Assembly (NCBI RefSeq): GCF_000719515.1
Contig: NZ_JOGR01000001.1
Span: forward strand, 124,001-188,000
Reading direction: 5' to 3'
DNA length: 64,000 nt
DNA from: Glycomyces sp. NRRL B-16210
Lineage (GTDB): Bacteria > Actinomycetota > Actinomycetes > Mycobacteriales > Micromonosporaceae
The position numbers were made by a program, and so were the translations under genes. Positions 6,899 to 15,705 of this stretch are shown in pieces; the first letter of the stretch is position 1, and every line of letters starts with the position of its first letter. The notes beneath the pieces were generated by a model. The model saw nothing but the letters and a program-made list of their open reading frames with translations, made no database searches and was not told where the DNA came from.

Positions 6899-9493
6899 TC
6901 ATCCGCGTTCGACGGTCCCGAGTTGGGTCCGGTTCGCGACGCCCAGCTTCGCGTACGCGTGCGACAGGTGCGTCTTCACCGTCGCCCGGCTCATGAACAG
7001 TTTCCCCGCGATCTCGGGATTCGTCATCCCCGTGACGGCCAGCTCGACCACGCTCAGCTCCGTCGGCGTCAGGCTCGCCCAACCGCTCGACGGCCGCGCC
7101 CGGCTCCCGCGCGCCCGCCGCGCGTACGCCACGGCCTCCTCCAGCGCCATCGACCGCCCCTTCTCGCGCTCAGGGGTCGAATCGCCCTCCGCCGCGGGGA
7201 GGCCGAACTCCTCCCTAGCCCGGTCGCAGGCGCCGAGGAGCCGAGCCGACTCCACATCGGAGCCCGCGGCCGCGGCCAGTCCCGCCAGATGCTCGAGACT
7301 GCGCAAGCACCCCAGGCGCAGCCCGTGCTCGGCGCGCAGCGCGAGCGCCTCGTGGTGGGCGTCCTCCGCCCGCTTCCGATCGGTCTCCAGCAGCCCCGTC
7401 ACCTCGAAGGCGTCGGCGAGGAGCCTGGGCATCCCGAGCTCGCGCCCTGCCCGCATCGCCACCGCGGCGTGCTCGGCCGCCCCCGCGCCGTCGGACCGCG
7501 CCAGCGCCCGCGCGAGCCCGAGCCTCGACTGTGGTGTCAGCAGGTGCCCAGCGGCGCCGCCCGGGTTCACCAGGTCCCGCTCGAACCACCCGACGGCCTG
7601 CGCGATGTCCCCGGCGTCCAGATGCAGCTCGCCGACGCAGGAGCAGAACCCCGGCATGAACGGCGGCGGCTCGACCTCCTCAACCACGCGGATCATCGGC
7701 GTCACTGCGGCCCAAGCGTTCTCACGCCTCCCGGTCCACAGCTCCACCGTCGCGAGGGCGACCCGCGCCGCGCCGACCCGGTGGTAGTCCCCGAGCGGCT
7801 CGGCCAGCGCCAGCGCCTCGCGGGCCAGCTCTACCGCCCGGTGCAGGTCACCGCCGTGGGCGACGCTTATTGCGAGGAGCCCGCACGCCGTCGAGGCGAC
7901 CTCCCGGTCGCCGCGCGGCACCAGCCCCCGTATCCCGGCCTCCAGCAGCGCCGCGGCCTGCCGGTGGTCGTCCCGCATGTGGCAGACGATGCCCGTGAGC
8001 ACGTCGGCGCTGTCGCGGACGAAGCCGTCGCCGAGCCGCACGCCCCGCTCCCGGGCGTCGGCGGCCAGGTCGCGGGCCGCGTCGAGGTCGTCGTAGAACC
8101 GGTCGATCGCGGCCAGCGCCAGCGCGAGGGCCGCCGAGCGCGGCTCGCCGACCTCCTCGGCCAGAGCGAACGCCTCCGCCGCGGGCCCGGCGCCCGCGGT
8201 CGACTCGTTGGTGTCGGCGACCAGCGCGAGCCCGGTGAGCAGCCGGGCCTGGAGCGGCGTGCGCTCGCCGTCCCCGAGCGCGACGGCCTTGCGCAGCAAC
8301 GCCAGTCCTTCCTGCCCCCGGCGGCTGGAGTCCCAGAACCAGGGCAGTTCGGCGGCCAAGCTCCGCCCGCCGGAGGGGTCGTCCCGCGACAGCCCCCAAT
8401 CGATCGCCGCGTGCAGGTTCTCGTACTCGCCCGAGACGGCGGCCCGCCAGGCGTCCTTGTCGGTGTCGATCAGCGGCCGCAGTGACCGGGCCAGCGAAAG
8501 ACAGGCCGCCAGGTGGCGGTCGCGCACCGCCTCGCTCGCCCCGGCCTCCACGAGCCGCTGCTCGGCGAACTCGCGGACGGTCTCGAGCATCCTGAACCGC
8601 GTCACCGCCCCGCCCGTGTCGGCCGTCAGGAGCGACTTCTCGACCAGGCGCCGCAGGCCCTCCAGGACCCCGAGCGGCTCCTCGTCCGCGCAGAGCGCCT
8701 GCGCCGCCGAAGCGGTGAAGCCCCCGCGGAACACCGAGAGCCGCTGGAGCAGCAGCCGCTCGGACACCTCGAGCAGCCCGTGGCTCCACTCCATCGAGGC
8801 GGCGAGCGTCTGGTGCCGGGCGGCGACGCCGTGCGGGCCCCGCACGAGGAGCCGGAACCGGTCGTCGAGGCCGTCCAGGATCTCCTGCGGCGACAGGACC
8901 CCCGACCAGGCCGCCGCCAGCTCGACGGCCAGCGGCATCCCCTCCATACGCGCGCAGGCCGTGGCGACGACCGGATCCTTCGCGGCACCGCCGAGATCCC
9001 CTGCGCGGGCGGCGAAGAGGCGCACGGAGTCCTCCCGGTTCATCGGCGGTACCCGCCACACCACCTCGCCGGGCAGCCGCAGCGCCTCGCGGCTGGTGCA
9101 GAGGACCGTCAACTGAGGACACGACCGCAGCAGTTCGCCGACGACGTCGGCGGCGGCCTCGAGAACGTGCTCGCAGTTGTCGACGCACAGCAGGATCCGG
9201 CGGCCGGCCAGTTGGCTCGCGAGCACGCCCATCGGGTCCCGGTCGGCGCGCAGCGCGCCGAAGGCGGCCACGACGGCCTCAGCGACGGCCGCCGGGTCGC
9301 CGAGCGCGGAGAGGTCGGCCCAGTACGCGTCCTCGTCCGCGTCCCGGGCGGCACGGATCGCCAGCCTGGTCTTCCCGCAGCCGCCGGGCCCGACCAGGCT
9401 GACCAGCCGCGCCGAGCCCAGCGCGGCGCCGATCGCCCGCAGCTCCTCGCCGCGTCCGATGAAACCGGTCAGTTCAAGCGGCACCCCGTCCAT
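6899..9493 (-). CDS. LAL-type LuxR transcriptional regulator with NTPase domain
   Basis: An 864-residue regulator. The N-terminal 300 residues form an NB-ARC/AAA-like ATPase: Walker A GPGGCGKT near residue 36 and Walker B RILLCVDNCEH near residue 100. The middle is a long alpha-helical, TPR-like repeat region. The last 60 residues are a LuxR helix-turn-helix (LTPTELSVVELAVTGMTN, then RATVKTHLSHAYAKLG). Such proteins switch on target genes in response to a ligand bound by the repeat region. It is divergent from the DUF1579/SRPBCC/AlkD genes with a 121-base gap, so those are its likely targets (inference). Confidence 0.88.
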   Translation of the reverse strand: MDGVPLELTGFIGRGEELRAIGAALGSARLVSLVGPGGCGKTRLAIRAARDADEDAYWADLSALGDPAAVAEAVVAAFGALRADRDPMGVLASQLAGRRILLCVDNCEHVLEAAADVVGELLRSCPQLTVLCTSREALRLPGEVVWRVPPMNREDSVRLFAARAGDLGGAAKDPVVATACARMEGMPLAVELAAAWSGVLSPQEILDGLDDRFRLLVRGPHGVAARHQTLAASMEWSHGLLEVSERLLLQRLSVFRGGFTASAAQALCADEEPLGVLEGLRRLVEKSLLTADTGGAVTRFRMLETVREFAEQRLVEAGASEAVRDRHLAACLSLARSLRPLIDTDKDAWRAAVSGEYENLHAAIDWGLSRDDPSGGRSLAAELPWFWDSSRRGQEGLALLRKAVALGDGERTPLQARLLTGLALVADTNESTAGAGPAAEAFALAEEVGEPRSAALALALAAIDRFYDDLDAARDLAADARERGVRLGDGFVRDSADVLTGIVCHMRDDHRQAAALLEAGIRGLVPRGDREVASTACGLLAISVAHGGDLHRAVELAREALALAEPLGDYHRVGAARVALATVELWTGRRENAWAAVTPMIRVVEEVEPPPFMPGFCSCVGELHLDAGDIAQAVGWFERDLVNPGGAAGHLLTPQSRLGLARALARSDGAGAAEHAAVAMRAGRELGMPRLLADAFEVTGLLETDRKRAEDAHHEALALRAEHGLRLGCLRSLEHLAGLAAAAGSDVESARLLGACDRAREEFGLPAAEGDSTPEREKGRSMALEEAVAYARRARGSRARPSSGWASLTPTELSVVELAVTGMTNPEIAGKLFMSRATVKTHLSHAYAKLGVANRTQLGTVERG

Positions 9494-9614
9494 GGCCCGA
9501 GTCTGCCACTAGGCCGGGTCGGCGCGCGATATCGGCCACCTGGCCGATTTTCCGGGGCCCCGAATCGACCAGCATGGTCTTCATCAGCGAGAACACCTGA
9601 ATCGAGGAGTGATC

Positions 9615-10103
9615 ATGGAGAACGAGAAACAGACGACGCCGCTCGGCCCCGACCCCGCGCTGGCGGTCTTGGACCGGTTCGTGGGCGACTGGGTCATGGA
9701 GGGCAGCCTCGTCGGCTCGGACGAGGTGAACATCAAGGGCAGGGCGAGCTACCGCTGGCTGCCGGGCGGCTTCTTCCTGGAGCAGCACGTCCAGATCGAC
9801 TTCGCGGGCATGGCGCAGATCGACAGCTGTGAGCTGGTCGGCTACGACCCGGCGACGGGGACCTACCCGTCCCAGGTCTACTCGAACATGTCGCCGCAGT
9901 CGCTGCCCTACACCTGGAAGATCAACGGGGACGATGTGACCATCACCGTGGTGCATGGCCCGATGGACGCCACCTTCACGGGCCGCTTCAGCGGCGACGA
10001 CGTCTTCGGCGGCGGCTGGCGCCCCAACCCGGGCGCCGACGAGCAAGTGAACATCTCCTATGACGTGAGCGGCCACCGAGTCCGAGGAGGGGAAGCGACA
10101 TGA
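9615..10103 (+). CDS. DUF1579 family protein
   Basis: A 162-residue soluble protein. ATG 9615 follows GAGGAG at good distance; an in-frame GTG at 9609 overlaps that site. The pattern LDRFVGDWVMEGS near the start and the repeated beta-strand, glycine-rich layout (WLPGGFFLEQHVQ) fit DUF1579, a lipocalin-like family of unknown function. The last four bases overlap the start of the SRPBCC gene (ATGA), so they are co-translated. Confidence 0.75.
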   Translation: MENEKQTTPLGPDPALAVLDRFVGDWVMEGSLVGSDEVNIKGRASYRWLPGGFFLEQHVQIDFAGMAQIDSCELVGYDPATGTYPSQVYSNMSPQSLPYTWKINGDDVTITVVHGPMDATFTGRFSGDDVFGGGWRPNPGADEQVNISYDVSGHRVRGGEAT

Positions 10104-10576
10104 ACGACCCGAGTTTCGCGGTCTCCCGGAGCATCGACGCCCCGGTGGCCCGCGTCTGGGACGCCTGGCGGGATCCCGACCAGATCCGCCGCTGGTGGGG
10201 CCCGCAGGGGTTCACCGGCACCACGGCGGAGGTCGACTTCCGCGAAGGCGGCACGACCCTGGTCGGCATGACCATGAAGGACGGACCGGAGTTCTTCAAC
10301 ACCTGGACCTACACGACGATCATCGATCACGACCGCATCGAGTTCACCTCCCGCTTCGCGGACGAGACGGGCGCCGAGATCGACCCCGCCCGGATGGGCA
10401 TGCCCCCGGGGGTCCCGAAGGAGGTCCGCCACGTGGTCACCTTCAAGGAGCATGGTGAGGGCACCGAGCTGACGGTCGAGGAGTTCGACTACGAGCCCGG
10501 CCCGATGCTCGAGCAGTCCAGAACGGGCCAAGAGCAGGTCATGGACAACATCGCGGCGCTGTTCGCCGCGACGTAG
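10100..10576 (+). CDS. SRPBCC/AHSA1-type domain protein
   Basis: A 158-residue protein of the START-like AHSA1 group: SRSIDAPVARVWDAWRDP at the N-terminus, WWGPQGF near residue 33 and a closing amphipathic helix. These proteins bind hydrophobic ligands or assist other proteins; no catalytic residue can be named. It overlaps the DUF1579 gene by four bases, a pairing often seen in actinomycetes. Confidence 0.85.
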   Translation: MNDPSFAVSRSIDAPVARVWDAWRDPDQIRRWWGPQGFTGTTAEVDFREGGTTLVGMTMKDGPEFFNTWTYTTIIDHDRIEFTSRFADETGAEIDPARMGMPPGVPKEVRHVVTFKEHGEGTELTVEEFDYEPGPMLEQSRTGQEQVMDNIAALFAAT

Positions 10577-10631
10577 GCGACGGCCCCGCGCCACCCGGCG
10601 CGGGCCGTCCGACACGAAGGAGAGGAAGACG

Positions 10632-11363
10632 ATGGACCTGACCGCGAACGCGTTCCTCGAAGCACTGCGGACGTTCCCCCGCTCCGAGGACCCGGCGACG
10701 ACCCACAAGCATTACAAGGGCACGGCCGAGGTGCTCGGCGTCAGGATGAAGCACCTCTTCGACACCGCCAAGCGGTTCACGGACATGCCCCTGGACGAGG
10801 TCGCGAGGCTGCTCGACGAGCCGGTCTACGAGGCGCGGCTGGGCGCGGTCAGCATCCTGGACTTCAAGGCCCGCCGCAAGCGGATCACCGACGAGGAGCG
10901 TCGAGAGCTCTACGAGCTCTACATGGACCGCCACGACCGCATCGACAGCTGGGACTTCGTGGACCGCGCCGCCCCGCGGGTGGTCGGCTGGTACCTGCTG
11001 GACAAGCCCCGCGACCCGCTCTATGAACTCGCGCGTTCGAGCGACACGTGGGAGCGGCGCACCGCCGTCACGGCCTCGTTCTGGTTCATCCGCCGAGGCG
11101 ACCTGGACGACGCCCTGAGCCTCGCCGAACTCCTTCTGCGCGATGAGGAACCGCTGATTCACACCTCGGTGGGCGTGGCACTCCGCGAGATAGGCCAGGT
11201 GGACGAGGACCGCCTGGTCGCCTTCCTGCGAGACCACGCGGGCGACGTCCCGGCGGTCACCTTCCGCTACGCGACGGCGAAACTCCCGCCGGACCTTCGA
11301 AGGGATCTGAGGGCGAGAACCGCGCTCGAAGCGCAGGACCCGAACGGAGCAGCGAGCGCATGA
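10632..11363 (+). CDS. DNA alkylation repair protein (AlkD-like HEAT repeats)
   Basis: A 243-residue all-helical protein. The stretch YKGTAEVLGVRMKHLFDTAK near the start, followed by paired helices and WDFVDRAAPRVVGWYL, fits the AlkD/AlkC HEAT-repeat glycosylase family, which removes alkylated purines from DNA. A GAAGGAGAGGAAG ribosome site precedes ATG 10632. It is the third gene after the divergent LAL regulator; the 55-base gap allows co-transcription with the SRPBCC gene. Confidence 0.82.
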   Translation: MDLTANAFLEALRTFPRSEDPATTHKHYKGTAEVLGVRMKHLFDTAKRFTDMPLDEVARLLDEPVYEARLGAVSILDFKARRKRITDEERRELYELYMDRHDRIDSWDFVDRAAPRVVGWYLLDKPRDPLYELARSSDTWERRTAVTASFWFIRRGDLDDALSLAELLLRDEEPLIHTSVGVALREIGQVDEDRLVAFLRDHAGDVPAVTFRYATAKLPPDLRRDLRARTALEAQDPNGAASA

Positions 11364-11378
11364 CCGGGTACACCGACG

Positions 11379-11591
11379 TCAATGGTGTCGGCGGCGGCGC
11401 CGGAACGCGGCGTCTCGGAGGGACTTGATCCGGTCCTGGAGATCCCGGCGCTCCTTCGCCCGGCGCCGCTCCTCGGTCCCAGCCCGTCGCTGCGGCGACT
11501 GACGCCGGTACCAGCGCCGGTAGCCCCAGCCCGCGACCGTCCCGGCGAGCAGCGCCGCGACCGGGGCGCCCCACAGCGGCCGCAGCGTCAA
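11379..11591 (-). CDS. Small membrane protein, unknown
   Basis: A 70-codon frame from TTG 11591: one hydrophobic N-terminal segment (PVAALLAGTVAGWGY) followed by a strongly basic, Arg-rich coiled tail. The layout is that of small single-span actinobacterial membrane proteins, but no homologue is recognised, the start is weak and the GC-rich DNA makes chance frames common. Confidence 0.4.
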   Translation of the reverse strand: MTLRPLWGAPVAALLAGTVAGWGYRRWYRRQSPQRRAGTEERRRAKERRDLQDRIKSLRDAAFRRRRRHH

Positions 11592-12099
11592 CGCGAGCGG
11601 AAACCCGACGCCCGGGTCCTCGTAGTGCTCGACCGCGCTTCCCGCGAGGTCCGGCGGCGGCGCTTCCGATCGGTTCCTGGAGGGGTGTTGCTAGGGTGCG
11701 GCCATGTCGTCTATGCGGGCGACTCGGAGGCCAGGGCCCTCAAGAACCGGCCCGTCACCTCGTCGGGCACGGGCACAGCGGGACGGCGCCGCCCGCGGCG
11801 CCTTCAGCCTCCTGGACGCCACCACCGTCACCGACCACTGGGGCCCGGGCAGCTACGGCGCCCGCCACCGCCGCCCTCGCCCTCAACCCCTGGGCCGGCG
11901 GCGGCAACCCCGACTCTTCGTACTCCTCACCGCCCTGACTGCCGCTCTCATCCTGGCAGGGCGAATCACCAAGCGATCCTTCAGGAATCGATACAACTGA
12001 AGGCAACACCGCATGCCCTGTTTCGGACATAGAAGGTACGAAAATGGTTTTGTGCCGGATCGGCGGGGGCTTTTTGCGTTGGTGTGGGGTGGGTCGTTG
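11592..12099. other. Intergenic stretch, possible decayed gene
   Basis: No intact gene is supported here. Between 11700 and 11940 codon choice looks coding-like in successive different plus-strand frames (VVYAGDSEARALKNRP, then GAFSLLDATTVTDHWGPG, then TAALALNPWAGGG), as in a gene broken by frameshifts. The sequence near 12050-12100 is T/G-rich and shows nothing else. Confidence 0.25.
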
Positions 12100-13071
12100 C
12101 TAGGCCGAGGGTTGCATCGGTCTTGTGGTTTGGAAGGTGCGGCGGTAGGCCAGGGGTGGGACGCCGAGTTCGGCGTTGAAGTGCTGGCGCAGTGAGGCGG
12201 CGGTGGCGAAGCCGATCTCGGAGGCGATCTGGTCCACCGTGAGGTCGGTGGACTCCAGGAGGTGCCGGGCGTGCGCGAGGCGCTGGCTCGTGAGCCATTG
12301 GCCCGGCGGCAGGCCGGTCTCGGCATGGAAGCGGCGCACGAAGGTGCGCGTGCTCATGTGGGCGTGCTGCGCCATCTGGTCCACCGTCAGCCGTTCGGCG
12401 AGGCGTTGCAGGGCCCATTGCCGGGTCGCCGAGGTGGACGCCGCCGGATCGTCGGGGACGGGGCGCTCGATGTACTGCGCCTGCCCGCCTTCGCGGTAGG
12501 GCGCCACCACGCAGCGCCGGGCCGCCCGGTTCGCCAGGGCCGCACCGTGATCGGTGCGGATCAGGTGCAGGCACAGGTCCACCCCTGACGCCGCGCCCGC
12601 GGAGGTGAGCACGTCGCCGTCCTCGACGAAGAGCACGCCCTCGTCGAGGCGCAGATGCGGGTACCAGCGGCGGAACAGGGCCGCGCTCTCCCAGTGGGTG
12701 GTGGCGGTGCGGCCGTCGAGCAGGCCTGCGGCGGCCAGGATGAAGCCGCCGCTACAGATCGAGGCGACCCGGGTCCCGGGCCTGATCCGCGCGAGCGCGT
12801 CGGCGACGCCCTCGGGGAGCTCCCGGGTGAGGCGGGGCGTCTCGATCGGCGTGACGATCACCGTGTCGGCGCTCGCGAGGGCCTCGCTTCCGTGCTCCGG
12901 GACGACGGTGAACCCCGCGTTGGTCGCCACGGGACCGCCGTCGCACGAGCACACCACGACCTCGTACCGGTCGTCGGCCGCGCCCAGGACGCGTGCGGGA
13001 ATCCCCAGCTCGAAGGGGTAGACGCCGTCGAGGGCCAGGACCGCGACGCGGTGCGGACGTGAAGGAACCAT
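12100..13071 (-). CDS. GlxA-family transcriptional regulator (DJ-1/PfpI + AraC)
   Basis: A 323-residue regulator. Residues 1-180 form a DJ-1/PfpI-like domain with the nucleophile-elbow cysteine in ASICSGGFILAAAGLL; the C-terminal 100 residues form an AraC helix-turn-helix pair (MSTRTFVRRFHAETGLPPGQ and LTVDQIASEIGFATAASLRQ). Such proteins sense small metabolites and activate nearby genes. It is divergent from an NADPH:quinone-type oxidoreductase, with a perfect inverted repeat between them. Confidence 0.9.
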   Translation of the reverse strand: MVPSRPHRVAVLALDGVYPFELGIPARVLGAADDRYEVVVCSCDGGPVATNAGFTVVPEHGSEALASADTVIVTPIETPRLTRELPEGVADALARIRPGTRVASICSGGFILAAAGLLDGRTATTHWESAALFRRWYPHLRLDEGVLFVEDGDVLTSAGAASGVDLCLHLIRTDHGAALANRAARRCVVAPYREGGQAQYIERPVPDDPAASTSATRQWALQRLAERLTVDQMAQHAHMSTRTFVRRFHAETGLPPGQWLTSQRLAHARHLLESTDLTVDQIASEIGFATAASLRQHFNAELGVPPLAYRRTFQTTRPMQPSA

Positions 13072-13087
13072 GGCATTATTCTATCGG

Positions 13088-13100
13088 GTAATGACATTAC
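13088..13100. promoter_or_regulatory. 13-base perfect inverted repeat between divergent genes
   Basis: GTAATGACATTAC is a perfect palindrome around a central A. It lies 17 bases from the GlxA-type start and 42 from the oxidoreductase start, so it is a candidate operator for either direction. Confidence 0.45.
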
Positions 13101-13141
13101 TGCCACTGGTGGAGCGCCGCCGCCCGGCGCACGCTGGTGTC

Positions 13142-14092
13142 ATGAGTGAGCAGACGATGCGCGCGGTCAGCCAGAACACCTTCGGAGGACCGGAGGTCCT
13201 GGAGACGGTCGAGACCGCGCGGCCCGAGCCCATCGGCAACGAGATCGTGGTCGCCGTCCACGCCGCCGGCCTGAACCCGACCGATTGGAAGCACCGGGCC
13301 GGGCAGATGCGGTTCGGCGAACCGCCGTTCACGCTGGGCTGGGACGTGTCCGGCGTGGTCGAAGCGGTCGGCGCCGGGGTCACGGTGCACCGGGTGGGCG
13401 ACGAGGTGTTCGGGATGCTGCCCTACCCGAACGGGCACGGCGCGCACGCCGAGTACGCGGCCGCGCCCGCCAGGGCCTTCGTCCCCAAGCCCGCCGCGCT
13501 CAGCCACGTCGAGGCGGCCGCGCTGCCGCTGGCGTCGATGACCGCCTGGCAGGCGCTCGTCGACACCGCCGACGTGCGTCCGGGCCAGAGGGTGCTCGTG
13601 CACGCCGCGGCCGGCGGGGTCGGGCATCTCGCGGTGCAGGTCGCGAAGGCGCGCGGCGCGTACGTGATCGGCACGGCCTCCGCCGCCAAGCACGACCTCG
13701 TGCGCGGCCTCGGCGCCGACGAGGTCATCGACTACCGCGCCAAGGACTTCACGGAGGAGGCCCGCGGCATGGACGTGGTGCTCGACCCGTTCCTCGGCGA
13801 GGACCGGCTCCGCTCGCTCCAGACGCTGCGACCGGGCGGCCTGCTGGTGTCGATCCTGCCCGTCGGATTCGACGAGGTGCGGGCGCGGGCGACCGAGCTG
13901 GGAGTTCGCGCGGCGGCCATGCAGGTCGAGTACGACCACGCGGGCATGGCGGGCGTCGCCGCGCTCGTGGAGGCCGGGCAGTTGCGCCCGCACGTCGCCG
14001 GGACCTACCCGCTCGCCGACGCGGCCCTCGCGCACGCCGAGGGCGAGACCGGCCGCGTCGCCGGAAAGCTCGTGCTGACCGTGCGGCCGTAA
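13142..14092 (+). CDS. NADP-dependent quinone-oxidoreductase-type enzyme
   Basis: A 316-residue medium-chain reductase without the zinc-binding cysteines, of the quinone oxidoreductase group. The nucleotide-binding loop HAAAGGVGHLAVQVAKA lies near residue 158, and the N-terminal GroES-like fold has AAGLNPTDWKHRAG. ATG 13142 is used; the frame extends upstream across the operator, which makes the longer form unlikely. Substrate unknown. It is divergent from the GlxA-type regulator, its likely controller. Confidence 0.85.
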   Translation: MSEQTMRAVSQNTFGGPEVLETVETARPEPIGNEIVVAVHAAGLNPTDWKHRAGQMRFGEPPFTLGWDVSGVVEAVGAGVTVHRVGDEVFGMLPYPNGHGAHAEYAAAPARAFVPKPAALSHVEAAALPLASMTAWQALVDTADVRPGQRVLVHAAAGGVGHLAVQVAKARGAYVIGTASAAKHDLVRGLGADEVIDYRAKDFTEEARGMDVVLDPFLGEDRLRSLQTLRPGGLLVSILPVGFDEVRARATELGVRAAAMQVEYDHAGMAGVAALVEAGQLRPHVAGTYPLADAALAHAEGETGRVAGKLVLTVRP

Positions 14093-14210
14093 CGCTCCGG
14101 CGGGCCCTCACCGCTGCATATGAGCGCGGCGCACCCCAGGCGATTGCAACCAGACCATCCCTTGTGCGCAAATCTTGCCTTGGGCAAGCGATGAGATGGA
14201 GGAGGACACC

Positions 14211-15605
14211 ATGGGCTTCAACACCACCGATCCCAACACCGGGGAGCTCCTGAAGGAGTTCCCGACGCAGACCGACGAGGAGGTCTTCGCGGCCCTGGCG
14301 GCGGCGGACCGCCGGTTCCGCGAGGACTGGCGACGCAGACCCGTCGCGGAGCGCGCCCGGATCGTCGGCCGGGCCACCGAGATCCTGCGCGAAAGGCGAG
14401 ACGAGTACGCCCGGTACCCGGTGATCGAGATGGGCAAGATCGCGAGCTTCAGCAGCTTCGAAGTGGACCTCGTCGCCGACATCCTCGCCTACTACGCCGA
14501 GCACGGCGAGCGCCTCCTCGCGGAGCAGGCGCTTCCCGGAGAGCCCGGCGCGGTCCTCGCCTCCGAGCCCATCGGCGTGGTCCTGGCGATCGAGCCGTGG
14601 AACTTCCCCTTCTACCAGCTGGCGCGGGTGGCCGCGCCGCAACTGGTCGCGGGGAACGTGGTCATGATGAAGCACGCCGAGAACGTGCCGCAGTGCGCGC
14701 TCGCCTTCGCGCGCCTTTTCGAGGAGGCCGGTGCGCCCGAAGGGGTCTACACCAACCTGTTCTGCACCGTCGACCAGGTCGCCGACCTGATCGACGACTT
14801 CCGCGTCCGCGGCGTGGCCCTCACCGGCAGCGAGCGGGCCGGCGCCGCGGTCGGCGAGCGCGCCGGGCGCAACCTCAAGAAGGTGATCCTGGAACTGGGA
14901 GGCAGCGACCCGGCGCTGATCCTCGAACGCGCGCCACTGGACCACGCGGTCGACCAGGTGGTCATGGGCCGCACCTACAACTCCGGGCAGGGCTGCGTGA
15001 ACATCAAGCGCGTCATCGTCGTGGGCAGGGTACGCGGCGAGGCGATGCTGGCCGCGCTCAAGGAGCGGTTCGCGGCGATCGAGATCGGCGATCCCGCGGA
15101 CGAGGCGACGCAGCTGGGCCCGCTCGTCAGCGAGCGCGCCCTCGAAGGGCTGCTCGGGCAGATCAGGGCCGCGGAGGCGGCGGGCGCCACGATCGTCCAC
15201 GGCGGCAAGCGCGTCGACCGTCCGGGCTTCTTCCTCGAACCGACGATCGTCACCGGCGTCGACGAGGACAATCCGCTCTTCCAGCAGGAGGCGTTCGGGC
15301 CCGTGCTGTCCTTCTACGTGGTCGACGACGAAGAGGAGGCGATCGCGCTCGCCAACGCCACCAGGTACGGCCTGGGCGCCTACGTGTTCGACACCGACCT
15401 GGCGCACGCCCGAGCCGTCGCCGACCGCATCGAGGCCGGCATGGTCTACGTCAACACTTGCTTCGCCGACTCGCCCGGCCTGCCCTTCGGCGGGGTCAAG
15501 AACTCCGGGTTCGGACGCGAGCTGTCCGAGATCGGGATCGGCGAGTTCCTCAACCGCAAGCTGATCCGCGTCGCCGACGCGGACGGCCGGGTGGCCGCCG
15601 CCTGA
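14211..15605 (+). CDS. Aldehyde dehydrogenase, succinate-semialdehyde type
   Basis: A 464-residue NAD(P)-dependent aldehyde dehydrogenase. ATG 14211 is preceded by GGAGGAGGACACC. Landmarks: IEPWNFPFYQL (cofactor site), the catalytic Glu in LELGGSDPAL and catalytic Cys in NSGQGCVN. The start GFNTTDPNTGE and the closing PFGGVKNSGFGRELSEIGI match short-form succinate-semialdehyde dehydrogenases, which feed GABA carbon into the citric acid cycle. No GABA transaminase is adjacent, so the true substrate is open. Confidence 0.88.
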   Translation: MGFNTTDPNTGELLKEFPTQTDEEVFAALAAADRRFREDWRRRPVAERARIVGRATEILRERRDEYARYPVIEMGKIASFSSFEVDLVADILAYYAEHGERLLAEQALPGEPGAVLASEPIGVVLAIEPWNFPFYQLARVAAPQLVAGNVVMMKHAENVPQCALAFARLFEEAGAPEGVYTNLFCTVDQVADLIDDFRVRGVALTGSERAGAAVGERAGRNLKKVILELGGSDPALILERAPLDHAVDQVVMGRTYNSGQGCVNIKRVIVVGRVRGEAMLAALKERFAAIEIGDPADEATQLGPLVSERALEGLLGQIRAAEAAGATIVHGGKRVDRPGFFLEPTIVTGVDEDNPLFQQEAFGPVLSFYVVDDEEEAIALANATRYGLGAYVFDTDLAHARAVADRIEAGMVYVNTCFADSPGLPFGGVKNSGFGRELSEIGIGEFLNRKLIRVADADGRVAAA

Positions 15606-15628
15606 GCGGCACGGTTCCCCGCCTGCTC

Positions 15629-15664
15629 GACGGTCTCCTCCACTCCGTAGTGGTGGAGACCGTC
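15629..15664. terminator. Bidirectional terminator between convergent genes
   Basis: GACGGTCTCCTCCAC pairs with GTGGTGGAGACCGTC with one mismatch across a 6-base loop. No T run follows on either side, as is common for actinomycete terminators. Confidence 0.7.
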
Positions 15665-15705
15665 GGACTCAATGGTGACCCTGAGAAGTCTTGCGCCCTG
15701 AAGGA

